Shown: positions 25,718-34,632 of the stretch, piece after piece
Numbering within the stretch: the stretch's first letter is position 1
Layout: each line of letters begins with the position of its first letter
DNA from: Candidatus Stackebrandtia faecavium
GTDB taxonomy: Bacteria > Actinomycetota > Actinomycetes > Mycobacteriales > Micromonosporaceae
Assembly: GCA_019112895.1 (NCBI GenBank)
Contig: DXIM01000105.1
Location: 1-44,976, forward strand
DNA: 44,976 nt
Direction of reading: 5' to 3'
Notes under the pieces: generated by a model
What the model saw: only the letters and a program-made list of their open reading frames with translations
What the model was told of the DNA's origin: nothing
Databases searched by the model: none
Program-made: the position numbers and the translations under genes

Positions 25718-25999
25718 TCACGCGTGTCGCTTCACATGTGCATCCACGGCCGCGGCGTCCGGACTTTGCGAAAGTCGGAGCGCCCTAGTGAACGCACGGC
25801 GACGGATTGCCTGAGCGAAGCAAGCGGGGTCGGAGTGTATATGTGCTCCTCGCCCCGGGAGCTTCCGCGTGGGGTCAGGAACCAACCGAAACCCGGTAGT
25901 ACCAGGGTTCGCGTTGGCGACCACACGCAACAATTCGGTGACCGACGCACGTCGTCGGCAACCCACACAGGTGCGAATAACGGTTGCGCGCCGGGCCAT
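25718..25999 (-). CDS. ylxR: YlxR family RNA-binding protein (DUF448)
   Basis: A 93-residue protein of the YlxR family, which in Bacillus (RnpM) binds RNase P RNA and affects its activity. The N-terminal signature RTCVGCRRR and the central PGRGAHIHSDPACFAQAIRRRAFTRAL are typical. It sits between nusA and infB as in most bacteria, 14 bp after nusA. The upstream region lacks a well-spaced ribosome binding site (GAGG 11 bases upstream), so translation may be coupled to nusA. The ~160-bp gap to infB contains the leader hairpin described separately. Confidence 0.93.
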   Translation of the reverse strand: MARRATVIRTCVGCRRRASVTELLRVVANANPGTTGFRLVPDPTRKLPGRGAHIHSDPACFAQAIRRRAFTRALRLSQSPDAAAVDAHVKRHA

Positions 26000-26013
26000 C
26001 GGACATACTACCT

Positions 26014-27069
26014 CTACGACTGAGAGCCGCCCGCTCCCACCTCGCTGTCAGGTGGTGACGCGGGCGATACCGAATTGTCGTCTGAGCCAGACGCTGCGGC
26101 GGCGTCCGACTTGATGTCGATCCGCCAACCGGTCAGCCTCGCCGCCAATCGAGCGTTCTGTCCTTCTCGTCCGATGGCCAAGGATAGCTGGAAGTCGGGC
26201 ACAACGACACGTGCGACTTTTTCGTCGGGATCGATTACCTCGCACCGTACAACCTTCGACGGCGACAGCGCATTCCCAACGAACTCTGCCGGATCATCCG
26301 AATAGTCGATGATGTCGATCTTCTCGCCGTCGAGCTCGCTCATAACTGCGCGCACACGCGAACCCATCGGGCCGATGCATGCACCTTTGGCGTTGAGCTC
26401 GGGGATCGTCGGCCGAACAGCGATCTTCGTACGATGGCCGGCCTCACGCGCAACAGCAGCGATCTCGACCGTACCGTCGGCGATCTCCGGCACCTCCATC
26501 GCGAACAGCTTGCGCACCAGGTTGGGGTGTGTGCGCGACAACGTGATCTGTGGTCCACGCATTCCCCGCGACACCTGGATCACGGAGGCGCGTATGCGGC
26601 GCCCGTGGGTGTATTTTTCGCCGGGCACCTGCTCGACCTGGGGCAGCATTGCCTCGATCTTGCCGAGGTCCACGACGACGATGCCTTTTTCGGCCCGTCC
26701 TTCATGGGCCTGCACGACACCGGTGACGACGTCGCCTTCCATGCTGGCGTATTCGCCGAAGTTGACATCATCGGTGGCTTCGCGCAGTCGCTGCATGATG
26801 ACCTGCTTAGCGGTCATCGCAGCGATGCGTCCAAAGTCGTGCGGGGTATCGTCCCACTCCCGGAGCACGTCTCCTTCGAGCCCGACCTCGCGAGCGTACA
26901 CAGTGGCTATACCGCTTTGCCTGTCGATCTCGACGCGCGCATCATGCGTGGCATCGGGAGTGTGTCGGTACGCGGTCAGTAGCGCGCTTTCGATGGCGTC
27001 GATGATTGTGTGGAATGGGATGTCACGTTCGCGCTCAAGCGACCTCAATGCGACTAGGTCAATGTGCAC
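26014..27069 (-). CDS. nusA: Transcription termination/antitermination factor NusA
   Basis: A 351-residue protein, the compact actinobacterial form without C-terminal acidic repeats. It has the polymerase-binding N-domain ([35 protein letters not shown]), an S1 domain (about 125-195, [20 protein letters not shown]), and two KH domains with [18 protein letters not shown] and [20 protein letters not shown]. It binds RNA polymerase and nascent RNA to modulate pausing and termination. The start is GTG, 2 bp after the rimP stop, so it is translationally coupled. The final ~25 residues are Ser/Asp-rich and variable. Confidence 0.96.
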   Translation of the reverse strand: MHIDLVALRSLERERDIPFHTIIDAIESALLTAYRHTPDATHDARVEIDRQSGIATVYAREVGLEGDVLREWDDTPHDFGRIAAMTAKQVIMQRLREATDDVNFGEYASMEGDVVTGVVQAHEGRAEKGIVVVDLGKIEAMLPQVEQVPGEKYTHGRRIRASVIQVSRGMRGPQITLSRTHPNLVRKLFAMEVPEIADGTVEIAAVAREAGHRTKIAVRPTIPELNAKGACIGPMGSRVRAVMSELDGEKIDIIDYSDDPAEFVGNALSPSKVVRCEVIDPDEKVARVVVPDFQLSLAIGREGQNARLAARLTGWRIDIKSDAAAASGSDDNSVSPASPPDSEVGAGGSQS

Positions 27070-27071
27070 CG

Positions 27072-27563
27072 CTACCCCTGCCTTTCGTTTTTGCCGGACG
27101 AGCGGGAGAATTCCAGTTGCACCCGTCCGGAACCAAGATCACGGTACGCCACCGACTTGTGCCCCTCCGCCAAGTCCAGCGTCACACCATTTTCGTCCGC
27201 TGCTGTCACGCGACCAGTCACAGCGCCCTGACCGAGATCCACTTTGACCTTTCGCCCGATATTGCGCCGCCAATGACGCGGCAGGGTTAGCGGCCTGTCT
27301 ACTCCGGGAGACGAGACTTCGAGGGTGTACGAACTGGTCGAAAACGGCCCAGATTCGGCTTCGTCAGAGTCGAGCGCCTTCGAGACGGTGCGAGACACCG
27401 CCGCGATAGCGTCGAGGTCGACACCGCCGTCACGGTCCACCATGACCCTGACCAAGGTGCGCCGCCCCGCTTGCGACACCTTTAGTTCTTCCAGGTCATA
27501 GCCTTGCTCGGTCACCACCGGCTCCACCACGGCTTGGATCCGTTCTCTCGCCAGGTCCGCCAT
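27072..27563 (-). CDS. rimP: Ribosome maturation factor RimP
   Basis: A 163-residue protein needed for 30S subunit maturation. It opens with [27 protein letters not shown], has the [26 protein letters not shown] stretch and the near-invariant [13 protein letters not shown], followed by an Sm-like C-terminal domain ([20 protein letters not shown]). It is the first gene of the minus-strand operon rimP-nusA-ylxR-infB and diverges from a lipoprotein/DUF4439 pair; no proS gene lies nearby. Confidence 0.95.
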   Translation of the reverse strand: MADLARERIQAVVEPVVTEQGYDLEELKVSQAGRRTLVRVMVDRDGGVDLDAIAAVSRTVSKALDSDEAESGPFSTSSYTLEVSSPGVDRPLTLPRHWRRNIGRKVKVDLGQGAVTGRVTAADENGVTLDLAEGHKSVAYRDLGSGRVQLEFSRSSGKNERQG

Positions 27564-27680
27564 GTGAGCACCCCCATCTCGAATTCACTTCTCCCGCTGA
27601 GAGTAGCCGAAACCACTGCGGCGTGCCTGACCGCGGCTACCGATACGCCAGCCCGGCAAAAGAACTGGCAAACTGTCACG

Positions 27681-28151
27681 GTGTCCGTGAATCCATACAC
27701 CTGGCGCAGACGCACGATCTTGCTGCTGGGCGGCGCCTCCGTTGCGGCCGTAAGCAGCGGTTGCGCATTGACTGAACCAGAAAAAGCCCACAGCCTCGAC
27801 ACCCGGGGACTAAAAGAGGTGCTGAACAGTTCGCGCGAGTTGGCAACCTCTTACAACGCGGCGATTAAAGCGCTGCCGGACCTCAGCAGCACATTCGAGG
27901 TATTGCACGATAATCACGTTGCGCACGCCGAAACCTTGGAACGGATCCTCGGCACAAAACCGGCTACGGACACGGATCTCATCCAGGGAAGCGACTCAGC
28001 CGAAGCCGTCGATGTGCTCGTTAAGGCCGAACACGCTGCCGCTTCCCAAGCAATCGATGCCTGTGTCAACGCGGTCGAACGTTTCGCGGTCGTTCTCGGA
28101 GAGATCGCAGCCGGACGCACCAGCCACGTGGATGCATTGGAGGTGCTGTGA
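27681..28151 (+). CDS. Putative lipoprotein, partner of DUF4439 protein
   Basis: A 156-residue exported protein. The N-terminus has basic residues (WRRR), a hydrophobic stretch and a lipobox-like AAVSSGC at about residues 22-28, so the protein is probably lipid-anchored at the membrane. The mature part (about 35-155) is alpha-helical with repeated His and Glu (VLHDNHVAHAETLERILG), suggestive of a ferritin-like bundle, but key ligands are not certain. The GTG start has no clear ribosome binding site; GTG 27687 is an alternative. Its TGA overlaps the next ATG, so the two genes are coupled. Equivalent pairs lie beside rimP in other actinobacteria. Confidence 0.72.
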   Translation: MSVNPYTWRRRTILLLGGASVAAVSSGCALTEPEKAHSLDTRGLKEVLNSSRELATSYNAAIKALPDLSSTFEVLHDNHVAHAETLERILGTKPATDTDLIQGSDSAEAVDVLVKAEHAAASQAIDACVNAVERFAVVLGEIAAGRTSHVDALEVL

Positions 28152-28573
28152 TGGCCGACTACGGAATCTCCGACGCATTGCAGGTCGAATACGAGGCGAT
28201 CTACGCCTTCGGCGTCACGGGACCGTTGCTGTCCGGCGCGCTGCTGGACGCCGCGTTGGTCGCCGAGACTCGACACCGGGAACAACGCGATGCCGCAGTC
28301 GCTCACTTGGTGGACGCCGAGGAGAAAGTACCGGGCGCGAAGGCCGCCTACACGGTGCCGTTTGAGCTGACCGTGCCCGCGGACGCTGTGAAACTCATCA
28401 CCGAAGTGGAGTACAAGGTGGCGACAGCGTGGCGCATGGCGATCGCGAATACCGCCGGTGATGGACGCCGCCTCGCGGCCGAGATTCTCGCCCAAAGCGC
28501 AGTCAATGCCGCCCGGTGGAGGCGGGCCCAAGGCGAGGCACCGACAACCATTCCATTCCCGGGACGACCCTGA
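28151..28573 (+). CDS. DUF4439 ferritin-like protein
   Basis: A 140-residue helical protein of the DUF4439 type. It starts MADYGISDALQVEYEAIYAFGVTGPLL and continues RHREQRDAAVAHL, AYTVPFELTVPADAVKLI and TAWRMAIANTAGDGRRLAAEIL, matching the four-helix ferritin-like fold assigned to this family. Function unknown. ATG 28151 has GGAGG 6 bases upstream within the preceding gene, and the start overlaps its stop codon (TGATG), showing translational coupling. Whether the pair stores or senses a metal is untested. Confidence 0.85.
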   Translation: MADYGISDALQVEYEAIYAFGVTGPLLSGALLDAALVAETRHREQRDAAVAHLVDAEEKVPGAKAAYTVPFELTVPADAVKLITEVEYKVATAWRMAIANTAGDGRRLAAEILAQSAVNAARWRRAQGEAPTTIPFPGRP

Positions 28574-28628
28574 CACTGAGTTCCTAGCGCCGCTGTAGCG
28601 GTCGATTCCTTCTCCCCCGTACACATCA

Positions 28629-28666
28629 ACATACTCAGTATGCATCTTCGAGCATACTGAGTATGT
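28629..28666. promoter_or_regulatory. Nested inverted-repeat operator of the PadR/ABC operon
   Basis: Two 13-bp elements, CATACTCAGTATG (28630-28642) and CATACTGAGTATG (28653-28665), are each palindromic about a central base. They are also exact reverse complements of each other, extending to 15-bp arms (28629-28643 and 28652-28666) with an 8-bp loop. Just 17 bp before the PadR start, it very likely overlaps the promoter and binds PadR dimers. Confidence 0.8.
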
Positions 28667-28683
28667 AAACGAAAGGGAGACCC

Positions 28684-29280
28684 ATGAGCATCAAACATGG
28701 ACTACTTGCACTCCTGAAGAACGGACCCGCTTACGGCTACCAGCTGCGGACCGCGTTCGAAGAATCCACCGGATCCAATTGGCCGCTCAACATCGGACAG
28801 GTATATACGACTTTGTCCCGGCTGGAACGCGACGACCTCGTCGAAGCGCTTCCCGAAAGCGATCAGGGACAGCGGCCCTACCGCATCACCAATCATGGAG
28901 AAACAGCTCTGGCGGCATGGTTCTCCACCCCAGTCACCGCCAACGACCGGGCACGAGATGAACTCGCCATAAAACTATCGCTGGCACTTGCCACAACGCA
29001 TATTGACATCAGCGCGATCGTGCAGACTCAGCGCACAGCAACAATTAAGTCCATACAGGAATACACGCGACTGAAGCGGCAAGCAGCCAAAGATGATATC
29101 GCGTGGCTACTGATCATCGACTCGATGATTTTCCGTGCCGAGGCCGAAGTCAGATGGCTGGACCATTGTGAAGCGAGCCTGCTGAGACATAACGCAAACC
29201 ACCCACCTACGCCCCACCCTCAAACGAACTCGGGAGCGGACTCCCATTCGTCAATGCCGACGAGGACACATACGCCATGA
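28684..29280 (+). CDS. PadR-family transcriptional regulator
   Basis: A 198-residue regulator. The N-terminal winged helix (1-90) has the typical MSIKHGLLALLKNGPAYGYQLRTAFE, VYTTLSRLERDDLV and PYRITNHGETAL; the C-terminal part (about 95-165) is a dimerising helical domain of the Vir type. The last ~30 residues are Pro/His/Thr-rich and low in complexity. ATG is preceded by AAAGGGAG. It is the first gene of an operon with the ABC ATPase (ATGA overlap) and permease, the common layout for PadR-controlled drug or peptide exporters. It should repress the operon through the nested inverted repeat upstream until an inducer binds. Confidence 0.93.
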   Translation: MSIKHGLLALLKNGPAYGYQLRTAFEESTGSNWPLNIGQVYTTLSRLERDDLVEALPESDQGQRPYRITNHGETALAAWFSTPVTANDRARDELAIKLSLALATTHIDISAIVQTQRTATIKSIQEYTRLKRQAAKDDIAWLLIIDSMIFRAEAEVRWLDHCEASLLRHNANHPPTPHPQTNSGADSHSSMPTRTHTP

Positions 29281-29993
29281 CTATTCTGCAACTTCACCAC
29301 GTGTCTCGCACCCATGGAACCGGCCCCACCCAAGTCAGTGCGCTCCAAGATGCGTCCGTAACGGTGGAATGCGGCGAATTGCTGGCGGTCATGGGCCCCT
29401 CTGGCTCAGGAAAATCCACTCTGCTTAATCTTGCCGGTGGTATTGACGCTCCCACTAGCGGCGATGTACTCATCGACGGCGAGTCGTTGGCAGCACAATC
29501 GAAGCAGGGCCTGGCGCGAATCCGCCGGAAAAACATCGGCTACATCTTTCAGGATCTGAACCTCATACGCAGTCTCAACGTCCTGGAGAATGTGGCGCTA
29601 CCGCTGGAGCTGGACGGTCTGTCCACTAAAAAAGCGCGCGCACAAGCCGCACACTGCCTCGAAGAAGTCGGTATCGACGCGTTCATGTACGACTTCCCCG
29701 ACAACCTGTCGGGAGGCCAGCAGCAGCGCATCGCGATCGCGCGGGCGGTCGTTGGTCCACGTCGACTACTGCTTGCCGACGAGCCCACCGGTGCGCTCGA
29801 TTCGCACACCGGCGAGGACATTCTGCGGCTGATACGCATGCGCTGCGACGAGGGTGCTGCGGGCCTGCTGGTCACTCATGATGCTCGTAACACGGGCTGG
29901 GCGGACCGCACGATCTTCCTGCGCGACGGACGCATCGTCGATGGCACTGAGCCACTCAACACCCCGGATTGCCTTTTGAGGGGGACGACATGA
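29277..29993 (+). CDS. MacB/LolD-type ABC transporter ATP-binding protein
   Basis: A 238-residue ATPase with all motifs intact: Walker [10 protein letters not shown] (40-48), Q-loop Q92, signature LSGGQ (144-148), Walker B LLLADEP with catalytic E169, and H-loop H201. The subfamily (LolD/MacB/FtsE-like) drives mechanotransmission through FtsX-type permeases. Both ends overlap neighbours by 4 bp (ATGA), so PadR, ATPase and permease are translationally coupled. Substrate unknown; peptide antibiotics, or lipoprotein-like or hydrophobic molecules, are typical for the subfamily. Confidence 0.96.
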   Translation: MTILQLHHVSRTHGTGPTQVSALQDASVTVECGELLAVMGPSGSGKSTLLNLAGGIDAPTSGDVLIDGESLAAQSKQGLARIRRKNIGYIFQDLNLIRSLNVLENVALPLELDGLSTKKARAQAAHCLEEVGIDAFMYDFPDNLSGGQQQRIAIARAVVGPRRLLLADEPTGALDSHTGEDILRLIRMRCDEGAAGLLVTHDARNTGWADRTIFLRDGRIVDGTEPLNTPDCLLRGTT

Positions 29994-32758
29994 CGTGGTC
30001 CAGCCTGAAGTTGAGTCTGCGCATTGCGTACCGAGACATACGCGCGACCAAGGGCCGCTCCTTCTTGGTGATCATGCTGCTTGGCCTACCGGTCATGGCT
30101 TGCACGGTCGGTGCCGGTCTCATCGACAGCTTCTCCTCTACTCCCCTACAACGCGCCAATTACTACATGGGCCAAGCCGATGCCATCGTCTCGTGGGAGT
30201 TCGACGAGCCCGTCGTTCAGGACCCCCTGTATGACGGCATTCCACCGGTACCAGCCAACCAATCTGGGTCGGAAACGGTTGAAAAATCACGCGAAGACAT
30301 CCTCGATGCATTCGGTCAAGGCAGCCACCTGCTCGAAACCACAACGAACGTCAGCCATGTCGACGCTCCTGAAGGTCCATACCCACTCGATTTCAAAGGC
30401 ATCGATCTCAGCGACACAATCGCGACCGGGATGCTGGAGATTGTGGAGGGCACGGCGCCAGGAACCGATGAAATCGCACTGTCCGCCAGCGCGGCGACAC
30501 GCTTGCACGCCAACATCGGCGACACACTACGCCTCCGCGATCGTGATCGCACCGTCACAGTGACCGGATTCGTAGAAGATCCCCAAAAAACCGATGACCT
30601 TTTCGGTGTGGGTCTGCCCGCGACGGTGGGCGGCGAGCACGAGAAGTGGCTGATCGATACACCGGATCCAATCACATGGCACCAAGTCCGACAGTACAAC
30701 GAGTCGGGCATTGGCGTGTATTCAAAACATGTGGCCAACGACCCCCCGCTGGCACCGCAGCATTTCCAGTCGGACCGCTCACACTCCATAAAGGAGCTCG
30801 CACTCACGATCCTGATCGCGTCAGCGATCATCGTCAATGTCGTTTTGATGGCAGCTCCGGCCTTCGCCATCAGCTCAAGACATCGCGGGCGGGAGTACGC
30901 GCTGTTGTCAGCCAACGGTGCCACCCCGGCCCAAATACGACATACCGTCTTGGCGGGCGGCCTGATTCTAGGAATGATCGCCGCCGTTATCGGTGTGGGC
31001 CTGGGTGTTGTTGCCGCATACCTGTCCATGCCGCTGGCAGAGATGTTCCTAGCCCAACGTGCATGGTCGTTCGGCTTCATGCCGTTGGTCACGGTGGTGA
31101 TCGCGATCGCCGCCATCCTAGTCGGCCTAATAAGTGCCTTGGTGCCCGCGTGGAAGGCATCGCGCAATCCCACTCTCGCTGGATTGAGTCGTAACGAGAC
31201 GATCACCCGGCCGGTCAAGCGGTGGGTTATCGCGGGCACGATCCTGATCGCTGGAGGTACCGGAACCAGCATCGCCGCTGCCACCTCCAGCAATATCGGC
31301 GTGTTCCTCATTGGTTTGATCGCAGCCCAACTGGGTGTCGCACTATGGATGCCGGTTCTTGTCGGGCTGATCGCAAAGCTGGGGATCCTGCTACCCCCAG
31401 CGCTTCGCATTTCCTTGCGATACATATCACGCAACCGCGGCACGGCCGGACCGGCGCTAACAGCGATCACCGCCGTCATAGCCACGAGCGTGGCCATGGC
31501 GATGCTGACGGCTGCCGAGCACGACCGTTTCCAGGCGCGTCAACCACAGGTGACACCGCATGGAACGTTCGCCGCCAACATCACGACGCCGACACCGGAT
31601 GAATCCACACAAGACGGTTCAGCTTCGACTGAAGCCGTCACGGATGTAACCGCGATCGCCAAAGCAAAATTGGGACTGGGCGAAACATACGTACTCCATG
31701 ACGTCTCATGCGCAACAGGAGAACACCCTCACCTCTGCGACGCGGAAGCCGTGGCGCCGCGGGCCCAGCACTGTCCGTATGGAGACGGCTCCCTCAGCAC
31801 CATGCTGACCGGTGCGGAGCAAGCTAGGGCCGCACGTCTTCCCCAATGTTCCCAACACGAGGAGGAGGACCGACCGTGGACGGAATCGTTGATCATCGAC
31901 GATAAAGACGTGCTGGCCGCGTTCACGGGAATGAGAGGGGACGAGCTGGGAAAGGCCCACCACGTTCTAAAAGAAGGGGGCGCCATCGTCCCCGATTCCA
32001 AAATGGTTTCGGATGGAGCCGCTACCATCAGGCCAACCGGCCACGACCTCACCGATCAGAAGGCGCCCAGCGCACAAAAGCTGCCTGCTCTCGCACACGA
32101 CGACCTGTCACCCGGACAAGTGCTGTTGAGTACGCAAGCCGCCGAATCTATCGGCCTGGCACGATCCGAAGAATCGCTACACGTGATCGGCGCCCTACAG
32201 CGCACGCCGGACTCCACCGAAGAACAGGAGTTCCATACGGCACTCCGAGCCGCTGGATACGACGACATCACCACACCATCGGTAGGGATCGGCAACAATC
32301 CGGATGTGTATTGGTCCGTGGTGGAGGTCGAGGAAATGCCGCCTTCCAGCATGGCTCAGCTGTTGATGCTTGTCTTGATCTCCTTCGGCGTGGCGCTACT
32401 GGGTACAGTAGCGACAACCGCGCTCACCGCAGCGGAATCCCGCACCGACCTGCGCACCCTCGCGGCCATCGGAGCAGGACCTTCGATTCGACGCAAGCTG
32501 ACTATGTGCCAAGCCGGCGTTGTCTCCGCGACGGGCACGATATTCGGAACCGCGTCAGGAATTGGTGTCTATTACCTGTTGACCTGGGCATTGAACGCAT
32601 CAATATCGACGCAGTACCCTCTTGCGCCCTCATATGAAACGAACCCGCCGTGGCTCATTCTCGGCGCAGCCCTGGTGCTCATCCCTTGCATCGCGATGGC
32701 TGGTGTCGGCCTGTTGACGCGTTCGGGACTACCCAGTGAGCAACGCCGCGCTACATGA
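29990..32758 (+). CDS. FtsX-like ABC transporter permease (MacB-type, duplicated)
   Basis: A 922-residue permease with ten or so membrane segments: one near the N-terminus (about 21-44), three around 280-400, a pair around 415-470, one around 490-510 and three at the C-terminus (about 795-915). Two FtsX domains are thus present, with two large extracytoplasmic regions (about 50-270 and 515-790). The second has several cysteines (SCATGEHPHLCDAEAV, HCPYGDG, QCSQHEEED), which may form disulfides. The start ATG overlaps the ATPase stop and follows GAGGGGG. Together with the ATPase it likely exports or senses an antimicrobial or lipid-like compound. The end is followed by a strong terminator. Confidence 0.9.
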   Translation: MTWSSLKLSLRIAYRDIRATKGRSFLVIMLLGLPVMACTVGAGLIDSFSSTPLQRANYYMGQADAIVSWEFDEPVVQDPLYDGIPPVPANQSGSETVEKSREDILDAFGQGSHLLETTTNVSHVDAPEGPYPLDFKGIDLSDTIATGMLEIVEGTAPGTDEIALSASAATRLHANIGDTLRLRDRDRTVTVTGFVEDPQKTDDLFGVGLPATVGGEHEKWLIDTPDPITWHQVRQYNESGIGVYSKHVANDPPLAPQHFQSDRSHSIKELALTILIASAIIVNVVLMAAPAFAISSRHRGREYALLSANGATPAQIRHTVLAGGLILGMIAAVIGVGLGVVAAYLSMPLAEMFLAQRAWSFGFMPLVTVVIAIAAILVGLISALVPAWKASRNPTLAGLSRNETITRPVKRWVIAGTILIAGGTGTSIAAATSSNIGVFLIGLIAAQLGVALWMPVLVGLIAKLGILLPPALRISLRYISRNRGTAGPALTAITAVIATSVAMAMLTAAEHDRFQARQPQVTPHGTFAANITTPTPDESTQDGSASTEAVTDVTAIAKAKLGLGETYVLHDVSCATGEHPHLCDAEAVAPRAQHCPYGDGSLSTMLTGAEQARAARLPQCSQHEEEDRPWTESLIIDDKDVLAAFTGMRGDELGKAHHVLKEGGAIVPDSKMVSDGAATIRPTGHDLTDQKAPSAQKLPALAHDDLSPGQVLLSTQAAESIGLARSEESLHVIGALQRTPDSTEEQEFHTALRAAGYDDITTPSVGIGNNPDVYWSVVEVEEMPPSSMAQLLMLVLISFGVALLGTVATTALTAAESRTDLRTLAAIGAGPSIRRKLTMCQAGVVSATGTIFGTASGIGVYYLLTWALNASISTQYPLAPSYETNPPWLILGAALVLIPCIAMAGVGLLTRSGLPSEQRRAT

Positions 32759-32768
32759 CGAGTAACGG

Positions 32769-32804
32769 GTGGGGCGCCCGCATCACCTGATGCGAGCGCC
32801 CCAC
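32769..32804. terminator. Bidirectional terminator between ABC permease and map
   Basis: GTGGGGCGC-c-CGCATCA (32769-32785) pairs with TGATGCG-a-GCGCCCCAC (32788-32804), 16 bp with one mismatch. On the plus strand it leads to GGCTTGTTTATTTAC. The stem ends 12 bp from the map stop, so it probably ends both transcripts. Confidence 0.8.
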
Positions 32805-32815
32805 GGCTTGTTTAT

Positions 32816-33712
32816 TTACTGGAACTTCTCGGGTGTTCCCGCGGACGGGCCGCTTGACGGCATGGTGAGCACCTCGGCACCGGTCTCGGTGACAACCAGC
32901 ATGTGTTCGAACTGCGCGGACAACTTGCGGTCCTGAGTGACAGCTGTCCAGCCGTCGTCCCACATGTCGTGTTCATAGGTACCCAGGTTGATCATCGGTT
33001 CGATCGTGAACGTCATGCCCGGCTCCATGACCATTTTTTGAGACGGATTGTCGTAATGGAGCACATAAAGTCCGGAATGGAACGATTCGCCGATCCCGTG
33101 GCCGGTGAAGTCACGTACAACCCCGTAATCGAAACGTTTCGCGTACGACTCGATGACGCGACCGATGACGTTAATCTCACGCCCAGGGGCAACCGCCTTG
33201 ATAGCCCGCATGGTCGCGGCGTAGGTACGCTCGACCAGCAGCTTTGCTTCCTCGCTGACGTTGCCGACCAGGAACGTGGCATTGTTGTCGCCGTGCACGC
33301 CGTCGAGGTAACCGGTGATGTCGACGTTCACGATGTCGCCGTCTTCGAGGACCGTCGAATCCGGGATCCCGTGGCAGATCACCTCGTTGACCGAGGTGCA
33401 ACACGACTTGGGGAATCCCCTGTAGCCCAAAGTTGACGGATATGCGCCATGGTCACACAGGTATTCGTGCGCGACTTTATCCAAGTGATCAGTCGTCACG
33501 CCCGGTTCAATGTGTTTACCGACCTCCACCAGGGCGTCGGCCGCCAAGCGCCCGGCTTTACGCATCCGCTCGATCGTCGCGTCGTCCTTGACATGCGAGC
33601 CGGTGAACGGCTGCGGCTTCGGCTTATCCACGTATTCAGGCTTGACGATGTGTGCCGGTACCTCCCGGCGGGGCGACTGGACGCCCGGTTCCACTGGTGC
33701 ACGAACTGTCAT
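32816..33712 (-). CDS. map: Methionine aminopeptidase, type I
   Basis: A 298-residue enzyme that removes the initiator methionine from nascent proteins. All five metal ligands are present with the exact spacing of E. coli MetAP: D131, D142, H205, E238 and E269; the substrate-positioning His is in VICHGIPD. The ~40-residue N-terminal extension ([18 protein letters not shown]) carries a PxxP-like segment found in actinobacterial class Ic enzymes. The start ATG at 33712 has a weak ribosome binding site. It is transcribed toward the ABC permease and ends at their shared terminator. Confidence 0.95.
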   Translation of the reverse strand: MTVRAPVEPGVQSPRREVPAHIVKPEYVDKPKPQPFTGSHVKDDATIERMRKAGRLAADALVEVGKHIEPGVTTDHLDKVAHEYLCDHGAYPSTLGYRGFPKSCCTSVNEVICHGIPDSTVLEDGDIVNVDITGYLDGVHGDNNATFLVGNVSEEAKLLVERTYAATMRAIKAVAPGREINVIGRVIESYAKRFDYGVVRDFTGHGIGESFHSGLYVLHYDNPSQKMVMEPGMTFTIEPMINLGTYEHDMWDDGWTAVTQDRKLSAQFEHMLVVTETGAEVLTMPSSGPSAGTPEKFQ

Positions 33713-33926
33713 GACCCGAGCCTAACCGTTCAGGTCGAACCGGCCGCAGCGACCAAATCCCGTCGCCGAACCGTCCAAGTCACCAGCCTGTCCCCATTGC
33801 GTCAGGTCGCCGGAATCGACACCAAGACGTTATGGGCGGCAAGGCAAATGGACGCTTTAGTGCCTTGCGCATCGCCGTACACCACGGCATGCTGTAGAGA
33901 GTTTCCCGATTTCAAACATCCAATAC

Positions 33927-34027
33927 CGAGCCGGCGTGAAGTGCGCTCCCGTGCATGACACACCCAAATACGGTCGAGCGCCCACCTGACCAACACAGGT
34001 TCGAGGCAGACACTTCACGCCGGCTCG
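33927..34027. repeat. 101-nt inverted-repeat element, possible structured RNA
   Basis: Arms CGAGCCGGCGTGAAGTG (33927-33943) and its perfect complement (34011-34027) form a 17-bp closing stem. Between them CGCTCCCGT (33944-33952) pairs with ACGG-tc-GAGCG (33970-33980), 9 bp with a 2-base bulge, and ACCTG (33984-33988) pairs with CAGGT (33996-34000). The result is a three-way junction in either strand. It could be a non-coding RNA, an mRNA leader or trailer, or a short transposable element; direction and function are not known. Confidence 0.55.
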
Positions 34028-34035
34028 TACTCGTT

Positions 34036-34071
34036 GCGGCGGTGAAGCGAACACCTCGCCGTCACCGCCGC
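34036..34071 (-). terminator. Hairpin after the small membrane-protein gene
   Basis: GCGGCGGTGA (34036-34045) pairs with TCACCGCCGC (34062-34071), with inner GCGA/TCGC. Located 16 bp after the minus-strand stop at 34087, it is a probable terminator without a T-tract. Confidence 0.6.
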
Positions 34072-34086
34072 CGCGAACTACCCACA

Positions 34087-34632
34087 CTATGCCGTACGCG
34101 TTGCGGGCTCGAATCGCTTGGCATCGCTTTCTGCCTCCGTCTGCGCCGACAGCGACACCTTCGTGTTGTCCTTCGACAGCTGCGACATGCGTTCGAACAC
34201 CATGCCGACAGTGTGTGCGATGGCGCCGACAATAGCGGGCACGATCGGAAGCAGCCAGTCGGCCGCGAATCCACTCGCTGGCATGTTGAGGACAAAGACC
34301 GCGGCACCCGCGCACGCGAAGCCCTGGACGGTACCGCGCCAAGCCGCCTTCGTACTGCCGCGCACCATGGCACGACGCTGCGCGGACATATCCTGCGCTT
34401 CCTGCAAGGTGCTGACGATACGGCGACCGAGATGCGCGCCGCATACACCCGTGGTCACCGATGAGCTCAAGACCGCCGCCAGCAGACTGTTGCCGACCAG
34501 CAGGTAGGCGACCAGAAACACCACAGCGCCGGCACCAACTGCAATTGCAGCCTTCGTCCAGTCGGATTTATTGCCCGGATACCAGTAGTACTTGGTAACT
34601 CCGCCCCCGCCCTCGCGGACGATCCTTCCCAT
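34087..34632 (-). CDS. Conserved-type small membrane protein of unknown function
   Basis: A 181-residue protein. A charged start with a tyrosine-rich segment (MGRIVREGGGGVTKYYWYPG) leads to hydrophobic segments at about 26-46 and 48-68, then about 101-118 and 125-146, with a 30-residue basic loop between the pairs (GRRIVSTLQEAQDMSAQRRA) and a polar C-tail (about 147-181). I do not recognise a named family, though the N-terminus resembles hypothetical proteins of related actinomycetes. ATG 34632 has AAAGGGG 8 bases upstream; a longer frame starting further upstream lacks support. It lies about 206 bp downstream of ispG on the same strand, with a hairpin between. Confidence 0.7.
   Translation of the reverse strand: MGRIVREGGGGVTKYYWYPGNKSDWTKAAIAVGAGAVVFLVAYLLVGNSLLAAVLSSSVTTGVCGAHLGRRIVSTLQEAQDMSAQRRAMVRGSTKAAWRGTVQGFACAGAAVFVLNMPASGFAADWLLPIVPAIVGAIAHTVGMVFERMSQLSKDNTKVSLSAQTEAESDAKRFEPATRTA

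Larger units (their letters stand above)
33713..34086. other. 374-bp gene-free stretch with inverted-repeat element
   Basis: I see no credible gene. Open frames here lack ribosome binding sites and family-like sequence. It holds the presumed map promoter near 33720-33800, the 101-nt structured inverted-repeat element (33927-34027) and a GC-rich hairpin (34036-34071) beyond the membrane-protein gene. Confidence 0.5.

Noticed and set aside
33857-34444. Long minus-strand open frame covering the inverted-repeat element
   Set aside because: It overlaps the membrane-protein gene in another frame, has Arg-rich low-complexity content and no supported start; GC-rich shadow frame.
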